Shown here in pieces: positions 33,242 through 44,865 of a stretch of DNA of 64,000 bases. The first letter of the stretch is position 1. Every line of letters starts with the position of its first letter. The position numbers and the translations under genes were made by a program. The notes under the pieces were generated by a model. That model saw only the letters and a list, made by a program, of their open reading frames with translations. It did not search any database and had not been told where the DNA came from. This DNA comes from Melastoma dodecandrum (taxonomy: Eukaryota > Streptophyta > Magnoliopsida > Myrtales > Melastomataceae), in assembly GCA_029817715.1 (NCBI GenBank), contig JARUPY010000083.1, positions 3,906,001 to 3,970,000 of the forward strand, in the 5' to 3' direction.

Positions 33242-34477
33242 AATCCAAACCCCCAAGACAACCCTAAAAATATCATGGCTGGAGTTGTTTTTTTCTCCCT
33301 CGAAATGGTTTGTTACTAAGTGTTGAATCTGCTGGGTCTCTCGTCTCGTTCCCTTCGACCAAAGAACAACCGACAATGGTCTGGAGATGGTTGATGGGGG
33401 TACATTGTAATAATTGTGAAAAGGATGTGAAAAAATAAACGTACAATATCTCATTGGATGAAAAAGGAGGGCATTAAATATTTCCCCCCTTTATTTTCTC
33501 AACATCAATTGATATCGTGCCTACCCCCACTGGCCACCGAACGAAAATATTAAAAATGTGTTAGTAGTATTTGCTAATGTCTTATATCGAGAGAAGTAAA
33601 GATTAAGTTTTTGCTCGTTAATATAAAAAAGTCATGTTCTCAGAAAGCATGTGAACAAATGTGAGTAGAGACATAAATGTAAGCATTTGATGCTATGATT
33701 ATTCTCCTTTTGAGTTCTATTAGTTAGTTTTAGCAAGAGAATAATTGAGATTATCATTTTAACAGAACTTAGTTATTGATTCTTAGTGAATTAAAGGCAA
33801 AAGGAAGTCTATAGGTCCAGGAAATTATGATGATAACAATTTATGGATGGTGTTGAATCTGATTGTTTGATATATACATTATAGGATACACAAATCAATT
33901 AGTTGTTCTAAGAATTTTTTTCTTTTCTTTAAGAGCAAACAAGTCACGTACAACTAGATGTTTCAGTTGCTTGAGAGTTCTCGATGTATATAGTGAGAGA
34001 GGGTTGTTTAACTACAAGACTATGATTTTCTAGTGTTGAGTTGCGATGAGGAGCCCTTAGCGTTCCGTATGCTTATGTACATTGAACTAAAAATCAACGT
34101 TACCTTTCGCAAACGCCAATTTGAAAGATCGAGAACTCGCTAATGCAATTTCCGGTCGCGGTGCTCAAGCAAAAACTTAGATGTATCAAACAAGAATTCA
34201 TGAAGCTGAGGGGGCGGCCTCTCAAAGGTAGATTGGCAATCGATGCCCGCCAGCTGAGCCTGTCGCCCCCAAGTTTTACAGCATGTCGTGGATTTATTTT
34301 TACTTGTAACGGAGGGGCGGGCAGGCCCGACAAGGCCACTCAACGAGTTTAAAAGGAAAGAAAGGACAAATCAATCCCAAAAACATAGAACCCCAACCCC
34401 AACAAATAGCCATACCCCCTTTTCTAACGATTTCTGCAGTTTGCAAACCACTTTAGTCTCCTATTATCCCCCTTAAA
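33242..34477. other. Intergenic region downstream of the MYB gene
   Basis: MYB 3' flank, then AT-rich DNA. A stretch around 34140-34350 encodes a peptide vaguely like LINE open frames (VLKQKLRCIKQEFMKL), too weak to annotate. Nothing else seen. Confidence 0.35.
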
Positions 34478-35755
34478 CTACAGATCTCTAAGATGTAAAC
34501 CCTGTGAAAGATCCATGTAAACTTCCTCAGAAAGATCACCATTCAAGAAGGTATTGTTAACATCCAATCGACAGAGAAGCCAATGATTCATAGTAGCTAA
34601 GGACAAAATAATTCTAACTGTAGCATGCTTTGCCACAGGGTTGAACATCTCTGTATAATATATTCCTTCTTTTTGGGTGTATCCCGCGACAACCAATCTA
34701 GCTTTATACTTGCCAATGCTTCCATCAGGATTGTATTTAGTTTTGAATACCCATTTGCACCCAATTGGAACTTTTCCAGTAGGCAAATCAATCAAAATCC
34801 AGGTATGATTCTCAAACAGAGCTTGTAGCTCAACATCAATAGCCTTGCGTCAATGTGCAAACTGAACAGCTTCATCATATCTGCTGGATCAGCATTGAGC
34901 ATGATTTTAACAGCAAAAGATTTATAAGAAGAAGACCAAGCATTGTAAGACAAAGAATGTTGTATCAGATGACATGTAGAGAAAGGAACAGGAGAAACGA
35001 TGGTTGGACTTGTCAAAGCAAGAGTTAAAGCATGATGATAATCCTGCAAGTAATTAGAAACTTGTTTAGCTTTTGTACTTCTTCTTAAACAGGACTTCAT
35101 TAGATGAACCTACATTGATTTCATTAGATGAATCTGTATGTAAATGAGATGAATGCTTAATTGGAACTAAATCAAAATTAACATAACTAGTATATGCAGG
35201 TAAAGGCATAGTCACTTTTGAACTATCTTGTGAAGAAGTTTGCTTAACCTCAAAATCGACAGAATCTTGCTGACAAGAACCTGTTCTGAACGGAAAAACA
35301 TGTTCATAGAACACTACATCTCTAGATACAAAAATCGTATGAGATGCAATATCAAGCACTTTATAACCTTTGGTACCTGTTTTGTATCTAAGAAAAACAC
35401 ATTTAGTCGCCCTAGAATCAAATTTTGATCGCCCATGTTGCAAAGTTGAAACAAAACAGAGACTTCCAAAATACTTTGGAATGTTGATAATCGGGTTTCT
35501 TATTGAATAACATCTCATTACCTATCACAGCAGATGGCAATCTATTAATGATATGAATAGACGTTTGAACAGCATCACTCCAGAATTTCAGAGGCAATCC
35601 AGACTGAAAAAACAAAGCCCTTGCTATATTCAAAATATGTTGATGCTTTCTTTCTACAATCTCATTCTGTTTTGGAGTTTCAAAACATGTAGTCTGATGC
35701 AAAATTCCATTTTCTTTATAAAACTAGGCATTAAGTATTCCCGACGTACTTAGAT
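34478..35755 (-). mobile_element. Truncated Ty1/copia retrotransposon (integrase to reverse transcriptase)
   Basis: Read on the minus strand, the order is integrase C-part (ETPKQNEIVERKHQHILNIA), a GAG-pre/integrase extension (FDSRATKCVFLRY, KVLDIASHTIFVSRDVVF), then the start of copia reverse transcriptase (GCKWVFKTKYNPDGSIGKYK, ARLVVAGYTQKEGI, LDVNNTFLNGDLSEEVYM). Integrase before RT is the copia order. The three blocks lie in different frames, and gag, protease, most of RT, RNase H and both LTRs are absent. It is a dead fragment. Confidence 0.88.
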
Positions 35756-36672
35756 TTAGCTTTCAAGTGATATCTCAGATCCACCCTGATTGAGAAACAA
35801 AATTATCTTCAGATAAGTGTGATCTTGAGATACGTACATATGATTCCCGAGTTTTGTGTATCTCGAAAACGTGAGCATTTATCATCGAGATTTTAACAAT
35901 CGCGAATCAAACACGATAGTTTGGTGTATATACTTGGCTTCCTTCGTGATATTCCGTTGCAACCTTCCCGTAGTTCAGGGAATTCTTATAATACTCTACT
36001 TGTTCATGTACCTCAGAGTGCAACTGCCGCTTTACTCTCCATCATTTGCCGCTTTCATCTCCAACCCGGATTACGGGGAAGAGTCGGAGACAGGGTTACG
36101 CGATCTCATCCTCACCCCGCTCCATGCCCGTTCATTTTACAAAACCCGATTCGACCTGAAAACAATTAAGACCAGGCCTTTCCGGACGTGGAAAATTAGG
36201 TAAAAAGTCTGAGAATACAATGTTTCTCAAAATTTTACGAGATAATGCTATCGAACAAGTTCTTTCATTTTAATTCTTAAAAAAATAAATTCAACATACG
36301 TTTCATAATGCAATCGTTAATAAAAAGAAAGTAAGAAATTCTATTTTTTGGCTGAAAAACCGAAGGACTTTGTCATGTATTGAACTTATTTTTGGCTTCT
36401 TATGTTTGGCTTGCATCCACGGCGAAGATCACAAGACGATCGTGCGTTTTCTTCTCGATTCCAACTTGAAATCATTGGAAAGGGTTTTTTCTTCGAATGC
36501 TTCAAAACGTGATAAAACAAATTAATTTCGATGCCGATAAAGTAGAAACAGCTATAAGCTGTTACTTCGCCTTCTCGCTGATATCGTCTACAATAGAGAG
36601 CTGGCCTGTGTGTGTAGTATGTGTATCCTATTTAAGTTGAAACGCCTAGGATTGCAACACCCAAGGGGAGAA
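35756..36672. other. Intergenic region upstream of the Gnk2 gene
   Basis: No protein family recognised. A 115-codon frame at 35856-36203 has no signature. The DNA is AT-rich apart from about 36000-36180. Confidence 0.35.
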
Positions 36673-37098
36673 ATGGAAACAATGCATAAGTGGATGGCGA
36701 TTATTGTGATGTTGTGGTTCTTCGCTGCTTGCGGGACAATCGATGGCTTGGACATGACGCTGAAGGAGAGAATCTGTAACGGAGAGACGTATGCTCGACA
36801 TGTGGGGGGTTTCGGCGAGAAAGCAATGGAATGTGCTGTTAATCGCCTGGTGAGAAACATTCTCGAGATGACTCCGAAGCAAACTTCTTACGAGTTGTAC
36901 AAGAGTGAGGCTTGCTACTCCGGTGTTTCGGCAATTGGGTTTAGTACGTGTAGCGCCGTGCTTACGGAAGACGAATGCTCCCAGTGCATTCAACAAGCTC
37001 TCGAAAATTTATTCCAAGAGTGTACGCATAGCGTCGGGGCGCAGGTGAAGCTCGTAGACTGTCGGATAAGATACGAGAATCATGATTTCCCGCACTAA
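36673..37098 (+). CDS. Secreted single-domain Gnk2/DUF26 protein (ginkbilobin-like)
   Basis: An intronless frame of 141 residues. An N-terminal signal peptide (MAIIVMLWFFAACGTIDG) is followed by one Gnk2-homologous (salt-stress/antifungal, DUF26) domain. The diagnostic C-x8-C-x2-C is complete: CSAVLTEDECSQC. Further cysteines occur in ERICNGE, ECAVNR, EACYSG, FQEC and VDCRIRYENHDF, the usual C-terminal motif. Members are apoplastic; ginkbilobin-2 binds mannose and inhibits fungal growth. There is no transmembrane or kinase part, so this is a CRRSP rather than a receptor kinase. The start at 36673 directly precedes the signal peptide; an upstream in-frame ATG at 36610 would add 21 residues and bury it. 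A decayed relative lies 1.7 kb downstream. Confidence 0.85.
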   Translation: METMHKWMAIIVMLWFFAACGTIDGLDMTLKERICNGETYARHVGGFGEKAMECAVNRLVRNILEMTPKQTSYELYKSEACYSGVSAIGFSTCSAVLTEDECSQCIQQALENLFQECTHSVGAQVKLVDCRIRYENHDFPH

Positions 37099-38769
37099 AG
37101 GTCATGGTGTCATTTTAAACACAAAATCCTACTACTTCTAGAAGTGACCACGAAGCCATCAATATCTCCAGTGAAATAATGCACATTCTTGGGAGTAGAA
37201 AGCATGTCATGACATCGACCACCATCCCATGAATATTTTTGTTCATGATACTCTGAACTCGATACATCGGATGAACTCATCCAAAATCTTGAAAATGTAC
37301 TGCAGTTACCTATGGAAATCATTCGATGAATGAGATTTCTAAATTCCCCGAACTCAATCCTTCTCGTAAGAAGTTTGCCTCTAGGTCCAATCAATGGGGG
37401 CCAGGACACAATTCAAACACACAAGGTACATAGATTTCATCCGTAAGTTTTCATGTAAGGATTTTTATTATATTTTTCGAATATCACACGTGGCGTGTTT
37501 AAATCATTAAATTTGAGTATATTCTACATATAAATTATTTTAGAAATATATATAAAGCTAGGTATTGCGAATTATACACGGTATTTTAGCCGCGTAAGGG
37601 AGTCAATCATTATGTGAATGAAAAACTAACGGTTTCGAAAGAAGAATATGAAAAATCCTGGGTCACATATCTCGGAGCCATATATGGATCAACGGTCCAG
37701 AATGCATGCCCGAAGTATGAGAAGTCCAGTAAAGAGGTAGATGTGAAAACACACCAAACGAAGGCTTGTGAGCGAAGCGGTTATCAAGCGACGGGGCGAC
37801 CAGGCTACGAGGGTCCACGGGGTGATCAAGCGACGGTCAACTTGACGAGCGATTTAACTATGCGGCGAAGGCTAGTGGGCGATCTGGTCGATCAGTTATG
37901 GGAATATTCTGGACGGTCTCAAGACATGGAAGGAAATTATTGCCAAGATTGCTCAAATGGAAAAGAGATATTCCACGATGGTTGGCAACAAGGAAAAGTA
38001 ATATATGTACAATATTTCGTTTCCGTAGCCTAGTATAAATAGTTGTTCTTAGGCATTGTAGAGCTTTTTATCTTCAAGCATTCAGGCGTTCAAACATCCC
38101 GGCGTTCTTGCGTTCTTGTGCTCCTGCTTCCTTCTAAAGGCATCGTCGATGTCATCCATAAGTGCTTCTACTTAAGGTTGCTTGTCTGCTGCCTTCTCCT
38201 CCCATAGTGCTAGAAATTTTCGACGTGTTTGGATCCGACTTATCCAGTGATCACTTCCGAAGCGTACAGGAATACGAGAAAAGCTAATTTTATTTTTCTT
38301 ATAATTTATTCTCAGACTCATCGGATTTAACGGGTCTATAATAAATGCTTAGTTTATATATTTACAAACCATAGAACTTATACATGGCCTTTTTTTCTCA
38401 AAGTATTTTATTGAAAACGTGGTATAATTATTTATTTATTTATTTCGGATTGCGACAATGTTTACAAGATGGTGTTGTATTTGGGTTGTACCGATAAGCT
38501 GACATTACTATGTTTTGATGAGTTTACAAGGTAAGCAATCATACAAATCTGGAGTCAATATCTCAGTGGGCTTAACCGGGGAGCTTTGTTCCAATATAAC
38601 TTGCGTCGGAAATGAAACGCCCGAATGGTTTTAACTGAGACTAAGTTCTTTAACGAATGAACTCGATGTTCCTAATACCGAATTTGAAGCATTATTTAAT
38701 GAATTTTGAAAGTTACCAACTTATTCCGCGATGAAAGTGTTTTAAAACAAAACTCCTTAACCGGGCATG
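37099..38769. other. Intergenic DNA between the two Gnk2 loci
   Basis: No gene recognised. A TATAAATAG box (about 38033-38041) followed by repeated GCGTTC words (38088-38115) looks like an LTR promoter region, but no termini or coding sequence were found. A 139-codon frame (37614-38033) has no signature. Confidence 0.3.
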
Positions 38770-39000
38770 CCACGCTGTTGGCGGACAACTATGACTACCC
38801 CAACGTCGTGAATCGAGACCGTCCTCCTCCGTCGTTCCCCATCTATGGCCAGGGTTCCTGCTCGAACAAACTCTCGGGGGACAAATGCCTCGATTCTATG
38901 CAGGAGGGCCATGACCAATGTTGAAAGAGCCGCACACAGTTGTCCGGGCCATGGTCCATCTCTCAATCTTTGCAGTATGAGGCATGAGATATGATTTTCA
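38770..39000 (+). pseudogene. Decayed Gnk2/DUF26 gene fragment
   Basis: The frame GSCSNKLSGDKCLDSMQE keeps the first two cysteines of C-x8-C-x2-C but has Ser for the third. One base out of frame the homology continues as AMTNVERAAHSCPG and NLCSMRHE, which parallels the C-terminal half of Gnk2 domains (compare VDCRIRYE in the intact gene). A frameshift and the lost Cys make it a pseudogene. No signal peptide is visible. Confidence 0.6.
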
Positions 39001-39828
39001 TTCAGCGTTACGACACTCTCGAAGGTTCTCCACAGCTAATGGCCTTTCACCATAGCTAATAATATCTCCCTTCGCTTGAGTTTTTAGTGAGGGGATCCCC
39101 GATAGCTTATGCGTGTGTTCGTAAATAAAAGCAGTAAAGAAAAATGTAGACATGGTAATTACTCGCGCTCGAGTGTTATGAGCTTTTCCAGAGATCGAAT
39201 CTCAGTGAAAATGTAAACCCCCACGATCAAATTAATCAGATGGGTCTTGCAGAAAACCATTGCAAATATCAATCCAAGAGAAAATATATTACAGAGATTT
39301 ATGATATAAGAGAGAAACAGAGAGTAGAAGGAGAGAGTCACAAGCAGCTCAAAAAAAAAATTAACCTATTGATATAAATTACAACTATTCAGAGAAAAAA
39401 AAAACTAACACGGGCGCACACATTTATATGACCAAAGATTTCCTACTGCAAAAACTAATTTCGATTTTTTACTTACCAATATTTGCATCCCCTGAGTTTC
39501 TTACAACTGCCGGGTCAAAGGGCGAGCGTACATGAAACGTCTTCGAGACATAAAGCAGCTTAACCACAGAGGATTTTCTATGACAGGCTGATTATTCTTC
39601 GATTTTGGCATGCTATGTACAATATATTGCTCATCCCGATATCAATGAACCTGTCATAATTTTGCCAGTCGCCGAGGGTCGTTAGAAGAAAGAAATCACC
39701 ATCACGATTTGTCGACAAGAGAGCCCTCCAAAGGAGGAGGCCCATGAAATTTGGTGGTTAAGGAGATGGAGAATTACCGAGGTCTGATGTAGTTATTGGG
39801 AGAATCGTCACGGGATTCTCGAGAAGTG
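39001..39828. other. Intergenic region downstream of TAF12b
   Basis: AT-rich; contains the 3' flank of the minus-strand TAF12b gene. No gene recognised. Confidence 0.4.
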
Positions 39829-42800
39829 TCAAAACCGGGTCATTTGATGCAGCATTTGAGGAGTCGTCTGAGCGACCAAATGCTCGGTGCTTGGTGAAGG
39901 CCTTAGCATGTGGCTGTGGGGAATCGACACGTCGGAAGATTGTCGGACGATGTCTTTGGTTCCCTCCGAGCCATTTTCAGTATTTGTGGAACTTCTCAAT
40001 GCCCGGATCTGTCCCACAAGAAGTCGCTCGTGAAACAAGCATAATGAAATGGTCTTCCATCAAATAGCAATGAAGATGCATTTTAATCCACTTACCAGAT
40101 CCATACGCTTGTTATGAATCTCACTGGAGACTAACTGCCAAAGTTCAAAGAAAATACCACACTGTAAGTTCTTCAGGAACTATGCCAGAGGGACAATCTG
40201 AATGAAAGTATGAGTATAGGCTACAAACTAGGAAGGACCCTAATATTCAAAAACTAATCAGTAGAGAATATTAAATCAACAAATACAAAGGAATTCAAGC
40301 TACCACGACAGCTTTCCAAGTGAGTAATTTTACTAAAATTGGAACCATTAAAACCCGATATCTTGATTTCAGTCCCCATGGGATAAGTTTAAAGAAAGAT
40401 TAAATCAAAGATCAGCCCTGTTTGCATTCCAATCTTGGGTTAATGGTTTCTTTACTCTATATAAAAGGAAGTAACACACTTACAGGATTCTTTGCAGGCT
40501 TTTTCCCTTCACTAGAATATCCAGGAATGTTCAATCGCCAATTTTTCTCTGAAATACATAAAACTCAGATGATAAGAGTTTGGACTATGAGAGGCAACCT
40601 GCATAGAGAGAGATACAGCCATTATCATTTAAATCGAGGACCCTGCCTGCCCATAGCCATTCTAATAAGAAGAGCTGTTTCTCACTACTCAGCGTTCCAC
40701 ATCAATTATATATTGATAATATGGAAAATATAAATCTATCAATTCTTTTAATTCTAGTCAGCGATTCGTGTCATGATTAGTAGCAAGGCTGATTAAAGCA
40801 TGCTACCAAACAAGATGCTACTCTCTATTTATCATTGAAGAATTTGCACAAGAGGAAGTTACATATAACAATAAAACATAATTTTAAGGAGAGGAGAGCA
40901 AGCTGACCTAAGTGCAGTATTATGTCCTTCGATTCCAGCGTCGAGGATTTTCGGTGCTTGGCCAGATTGCAAGCATAAGTAGTGACCTGCAGGATGAAAA
41001 GTACTTCCGCTTGAACAACCAATGGACAGATACATGACAATGACCTGAATGTGCAAATCAAATACTGGATATATTCCTAAATGGGGTAGAGAGCCATGAA
41101 TTCTCAAGGCAAAATTGTAATACACATAACAATCTCCTGAAATTATAGAAAGGGAACCAGTAAACTATAAATCGGGAAAATAGTGAAGAAACTACAATAA
41201 ATTTGAAGTCGATTGTCCCGGCAAAAACACAAATACTGCTTCAGCTGACACTAGAATAATTACTGATCATGTGCCTTAAGATTATATTTTGAAATTGGCA
41301 CGCTGGTTAAACAACGAGATAACACTGTCTAAACATGTCCTCATAGAAACATACCGCTGCTTGCAATCATTTGCAACAAAGCATTTCTGACAGCAATTAA
41401 TATGAAAAAAAAAATGTTCTTGTGCTATCAGATATACAAACTAACAGAGCACGGAGAACAGATTCCCACTGCTTTTCAATAATCAGACTCTACCAGATAA
41501 ATCAGCTGAAAAATTCCAAGTCAAAGGCTTGTCAGACTCACCGAATCAATGAAGTCATCAGCGAATTCCAAAAGAAGATCCTCAACAGCAGGGTCCAATA
41601 CTCCCAGCGGATCAACCTGTGTAAAGGTGCACATTGAAACCTGCTAAACAATAAACCATACAACTACAAGATACAGCAAAGTTAAAACCTGTGAAACCAA
41701 GTCTTGTATTTTCCTTTTTCCAAGAAGTTGATTAGTTGCCTCTGTACCCTGGCTAGAACTACCACCTTGAATTGTTGTGCCAGAAGCTGTGGCATCAGGC
41801 TGTGAACCAGTCAAACTAAGAGACTTCTGACCCATAGATCCCTGAAACCTTGGTGAAGGCAGCTGCTGCAATTGAGATTGTGACTGTTGAATTGAAGGAG
41901 CATGACCTATAGGTGGTTGCTGTTGGACCAAATTGGATAACTGCTGTGAGTTAAGACCCATAGGATTCTGAGAAAATTGAGATGTGGATAACTGCTGCTG
42001 TAGAAGAGCATGTGGCTGCCGATTTTGCTGTTGAAGACGAAAGGAAGGTGAGCCTGGTCCAGATAATCCTGGCATTTGCTTTAACCATTGATGTGACAGA
42101 TTATTTTGGATCATAGAAGTTTGTCCGTTCTGAGGCATATTAGACATCTGAGAGTTCATAAATGCCAACGATGATGTCCTCTGCAGATTTTGAACCTGCC
42201 ACCCATCATTCACATGCATGTTATAACCAATATTTACAAGCTAATGACCGAATGCATCAGTATCCAGCTATGAACATGAGATATAAGGAGCTTCCATTCC
42301 CTTCCATAAAAAATATATATATCTGAAACAAATTGTTCCGCAGACGTACCAACATTGTAGACCACACACAAATATACCATTGAAGCCAAAAGAAAACGTG
42401 ACAGCAACATTGTCCTCCTAAACAAACATGGAATCTTGACATTTAATCACTTCAGCACTCGAAAAATTTCTAATGCAATCAGAATTTCCTCAACAGTTCA
42501 TTTCAAAAATGTGTCATGTTCCTATACCTTACAATCCATCACAAATGCTTGAAATAAATCCAGTTTCCAGGTGGAAGTTAAACTACACCTATCATCTATT
42601 TAGACACCCAATATTGAAGTACTCCAAAAATTAAATGAAAATGACGCATTAGTGAAAACAGTCAAGCTATATTGCGAAACAAAACCAGACCTGAGGAGCA
42701 GCAAGTTGAGCCTGCTGAGACAATTGTGGCCTCATTTGCCCTGTCACTCTCAGTTGTGCAGATTGAGCATAATTATGAGAACCATTAACTCGTAAGGGGG

Positions 42801-44504
42801 AGCTCAAGTTGATGGATCCCATCATTCCCATGGCCTGCATCCCTTGCAAAGATTGGACAGCCGAATTGCCAGCATGAAATTGGGTGCCCGACATTATTCC
42901 AACTTTCTGCCTCGGCTGCACAACAAAGCAAGCAAAGGTTCAAATTCATCCCACTAGCAAGTAGACGACGATTGCAAAACCAAATTCAGACAACATGCTG
43001 GCACTTGAAAGGAAATTACCCAACTTCATATAGATACCACAACATCCTGATGAATCCAATCCAAATACTAATTTACCAGGAACCAGCTCAAAATTCACCA
43101 CGTAAATATGAAGTGAAGCAGCAATTATGCTCCTAGGAAAACACTATATTAACAGAGTATGAAAAGAAGATACCTATCAATAACAACAACGTCGTAGGCA
43201 AGTGTATTAAAAGTCATGAGAGAGATCTTTGGTCAGCAAGATTAAAATTCTGCTTTTTCAGTCCCTGCCTCATTTCAAAATGAGCAACTGACAATGCCAA
43301 ATAATCTCACTACTTCTATTGTTTTAGCCAAAATTAGAAATCTGAAATTCTTCAAACATAAACCAGATAAGCAAGCATGATCACAATACAATCACATCCT
43401 AAAACTGTGAGATGCTGCAACAAAATGCGAATCAAGATGGAAAATCATATGCATTAAAGACAGCTAAAAGTATAAGCCAAATAATGGACGCGTCGGAACA
43501 AATAAATTGCTTGGCCAAGATGGGGACTTTCTCGCAGTCAGTTCTATTGAACTAAAATGAATATACAATGTTGCAAGGAGATGACAGCACCACTGTACAT
43601 CTAAGACACTGTTCGCCAGGAATATGACCCAGAGCAAGAAAAAAGATATGCTCACACATGCTTGTGGGAAGTCTATTTAATCGATATAGATCCACTAGAT
43701 AATGGATGAAAGTGGAGCACCCCTAAAAGATGAATTCCATACCGAGTTCAATAAATGAGCCTGCAAATTCATTTGTGCCGCTGCCGCTGCAGCTGCATTC
43801 CCTGGCAACATCTGCGGAAGATGGCTGCTTTGACCTCCCATCATCATGGCAGCAGACCTCGCCAAATTCATATGTTGTTGCTGACTATTCATCTGCTGGT
43901 TAGCCAAACCATTTTGTTGTTGTTGCTGCTGCTGCTGCTGCTGCTGTGGCTGCTGCTGCGGCTGCTGATTACTCATTTGATTCTGATTATGATTCTGCGA
44001 CTGCTGATTATTCATTGGACTCTGATTTTGCATATGCTGGAGCTGCTGCAGCTGCTGGTTATTCATATGATTCTGATTCTGATTTTGCTGTGGTTGCTGG
44101 CTACTCATGCCGTTATTCTGCTGCTGGAGCGGCAGGGCTTGTTGCTGTTGATGCTGCTGGAAATTTACGTTTCCGTACAAATTCCCTTGTTGCTGTTGTT
44201 GCCTAAAGATTCCTAATTGCTGTTGTTGCTGCAACTGCTGCATTTGATTCAACCGCGTAATAGAAGTTGACCGGTGAACTTGGTAACCCTGCGCCTGCTG
44301 CTGCTGCTGGTGCTGTTGCTGCTGCGCTTGCTGTTGCTGGAAATTCGTGAGGGAAGGGGATGAAATCTGCGGGGAATTGGGGATTTGCTGATTGACGTTA
44401 GGGCTAGGGTTAGGGCTAGGGTTCGGAGGGACCTGGTGGATCGCGGTGGGGTCCACCGCAGGGCTGGGGTTAGGGATCGGCGTCATGCTCTGGTTATCCG
44501 CCAT
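39829..44504 (-). CDS. TAF12B: TAF12b / EER4, histone-fold subunit of TFIID (and SAGA)
   Basis: General transcription factor subunit that pairs with TAF4 through a histone fold; the Arabidopsis orthologue modulates ethylene and cytokinin responses. The 643-residue model has eight exons (minus strand): 44504-43743, 42915-42691, 42195-41689, 41616-41542, 40986-40908, 40548-40484, 40134-40096 and 40008-39829. Frames join cleanly. The N-terminal half is extremely Gln/Asn-rich with pure CAG runs. The histone fold spans about residues 488-560 ([51 protein letters not shown]). The C-terminus is [12 protein letters not shown] ... [10 protein letters not shown], like Arabidopsis. Its start lies 361 bp from the divergent Rossmann-protein start, implying a shared promoter. 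The last acceptor (GGGACAG before ATCCGG) was chosen to match homologues. Confidence 0.93.
43918..43975 (-). repeat. CAG/CTG trinucleotide tract (polyglutamine) in TAF12b
   Basis: Consecutive CAG codons on the coding strand give about 11 uninterrupted Gln and then QPQQQPQQQ. Other Gln runs lie at 44125-44345. Such tracts are often length-polymorphic. Confidence 0.85.
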
Positions 44505-44865
44505 GATCGAGGCCGCCTTCGGCGGTGGTGGCGGTGACGATGGCGTCGATCACGACGCCGGGAGGGGGGTGGTTAAAAAACAAGAGATGAAGAGGACAAA
44601 AAGAGACGGATGGTGTGACCAATCTGAAGCTTCCACGTAATTCCCTCAAGGGTCAAAAGTCAACACTTCCGAGTCAAAGCAGTGCGTCCGAAACTTTTCT
44701 ATATCATCCAAATCTATTAATAATACTACTTTTGATCCTCTAATTTGACTCGTAATTTCATTCTAATCCCATCAAAAGAGTTGGAAAACTTATTTCGCGA
44801 GATATAAAAAACGGTTGGACAAAAACACGAGAGAACAGAGAGGAGAAAACGCTTTATCCATTTTG
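44505..44865. promoter_or_regulatory. Probable bidirectional promoter (TAF12b / Rossmann protein)
   Basis: A 361-bp space separates the two divergent start codons, leaving little room for independent promoters. The centre (about 44700-44800) is AT-rich. No canonical TATA box stands out for either direction. Confidence 0.5.

Noticed and set aside
34140..34352. LINE-like peptide (VLKQKLRCIKQEFMKL)
   Set aside because: Similarity covers only about 20 residues and no endonuclease or reverse transcriptase motif lies nearby.
37614..38033. 139-codon open frame upstream of a TATAAATAG box
   Set aside because: No domain, biased composition and position within suspected LTR debris; insufficient to call a gene.
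44395..44435. Telomere-like repeats (GGGTTAGGGCTAGGGTTAGGG) in the TAF12b exon
   Set aside because: They encode [10 protein letters not shown] in the correct frame of a well-supported exon, so codon repetition explains them. They are also not the plant TTTAGGG unit.
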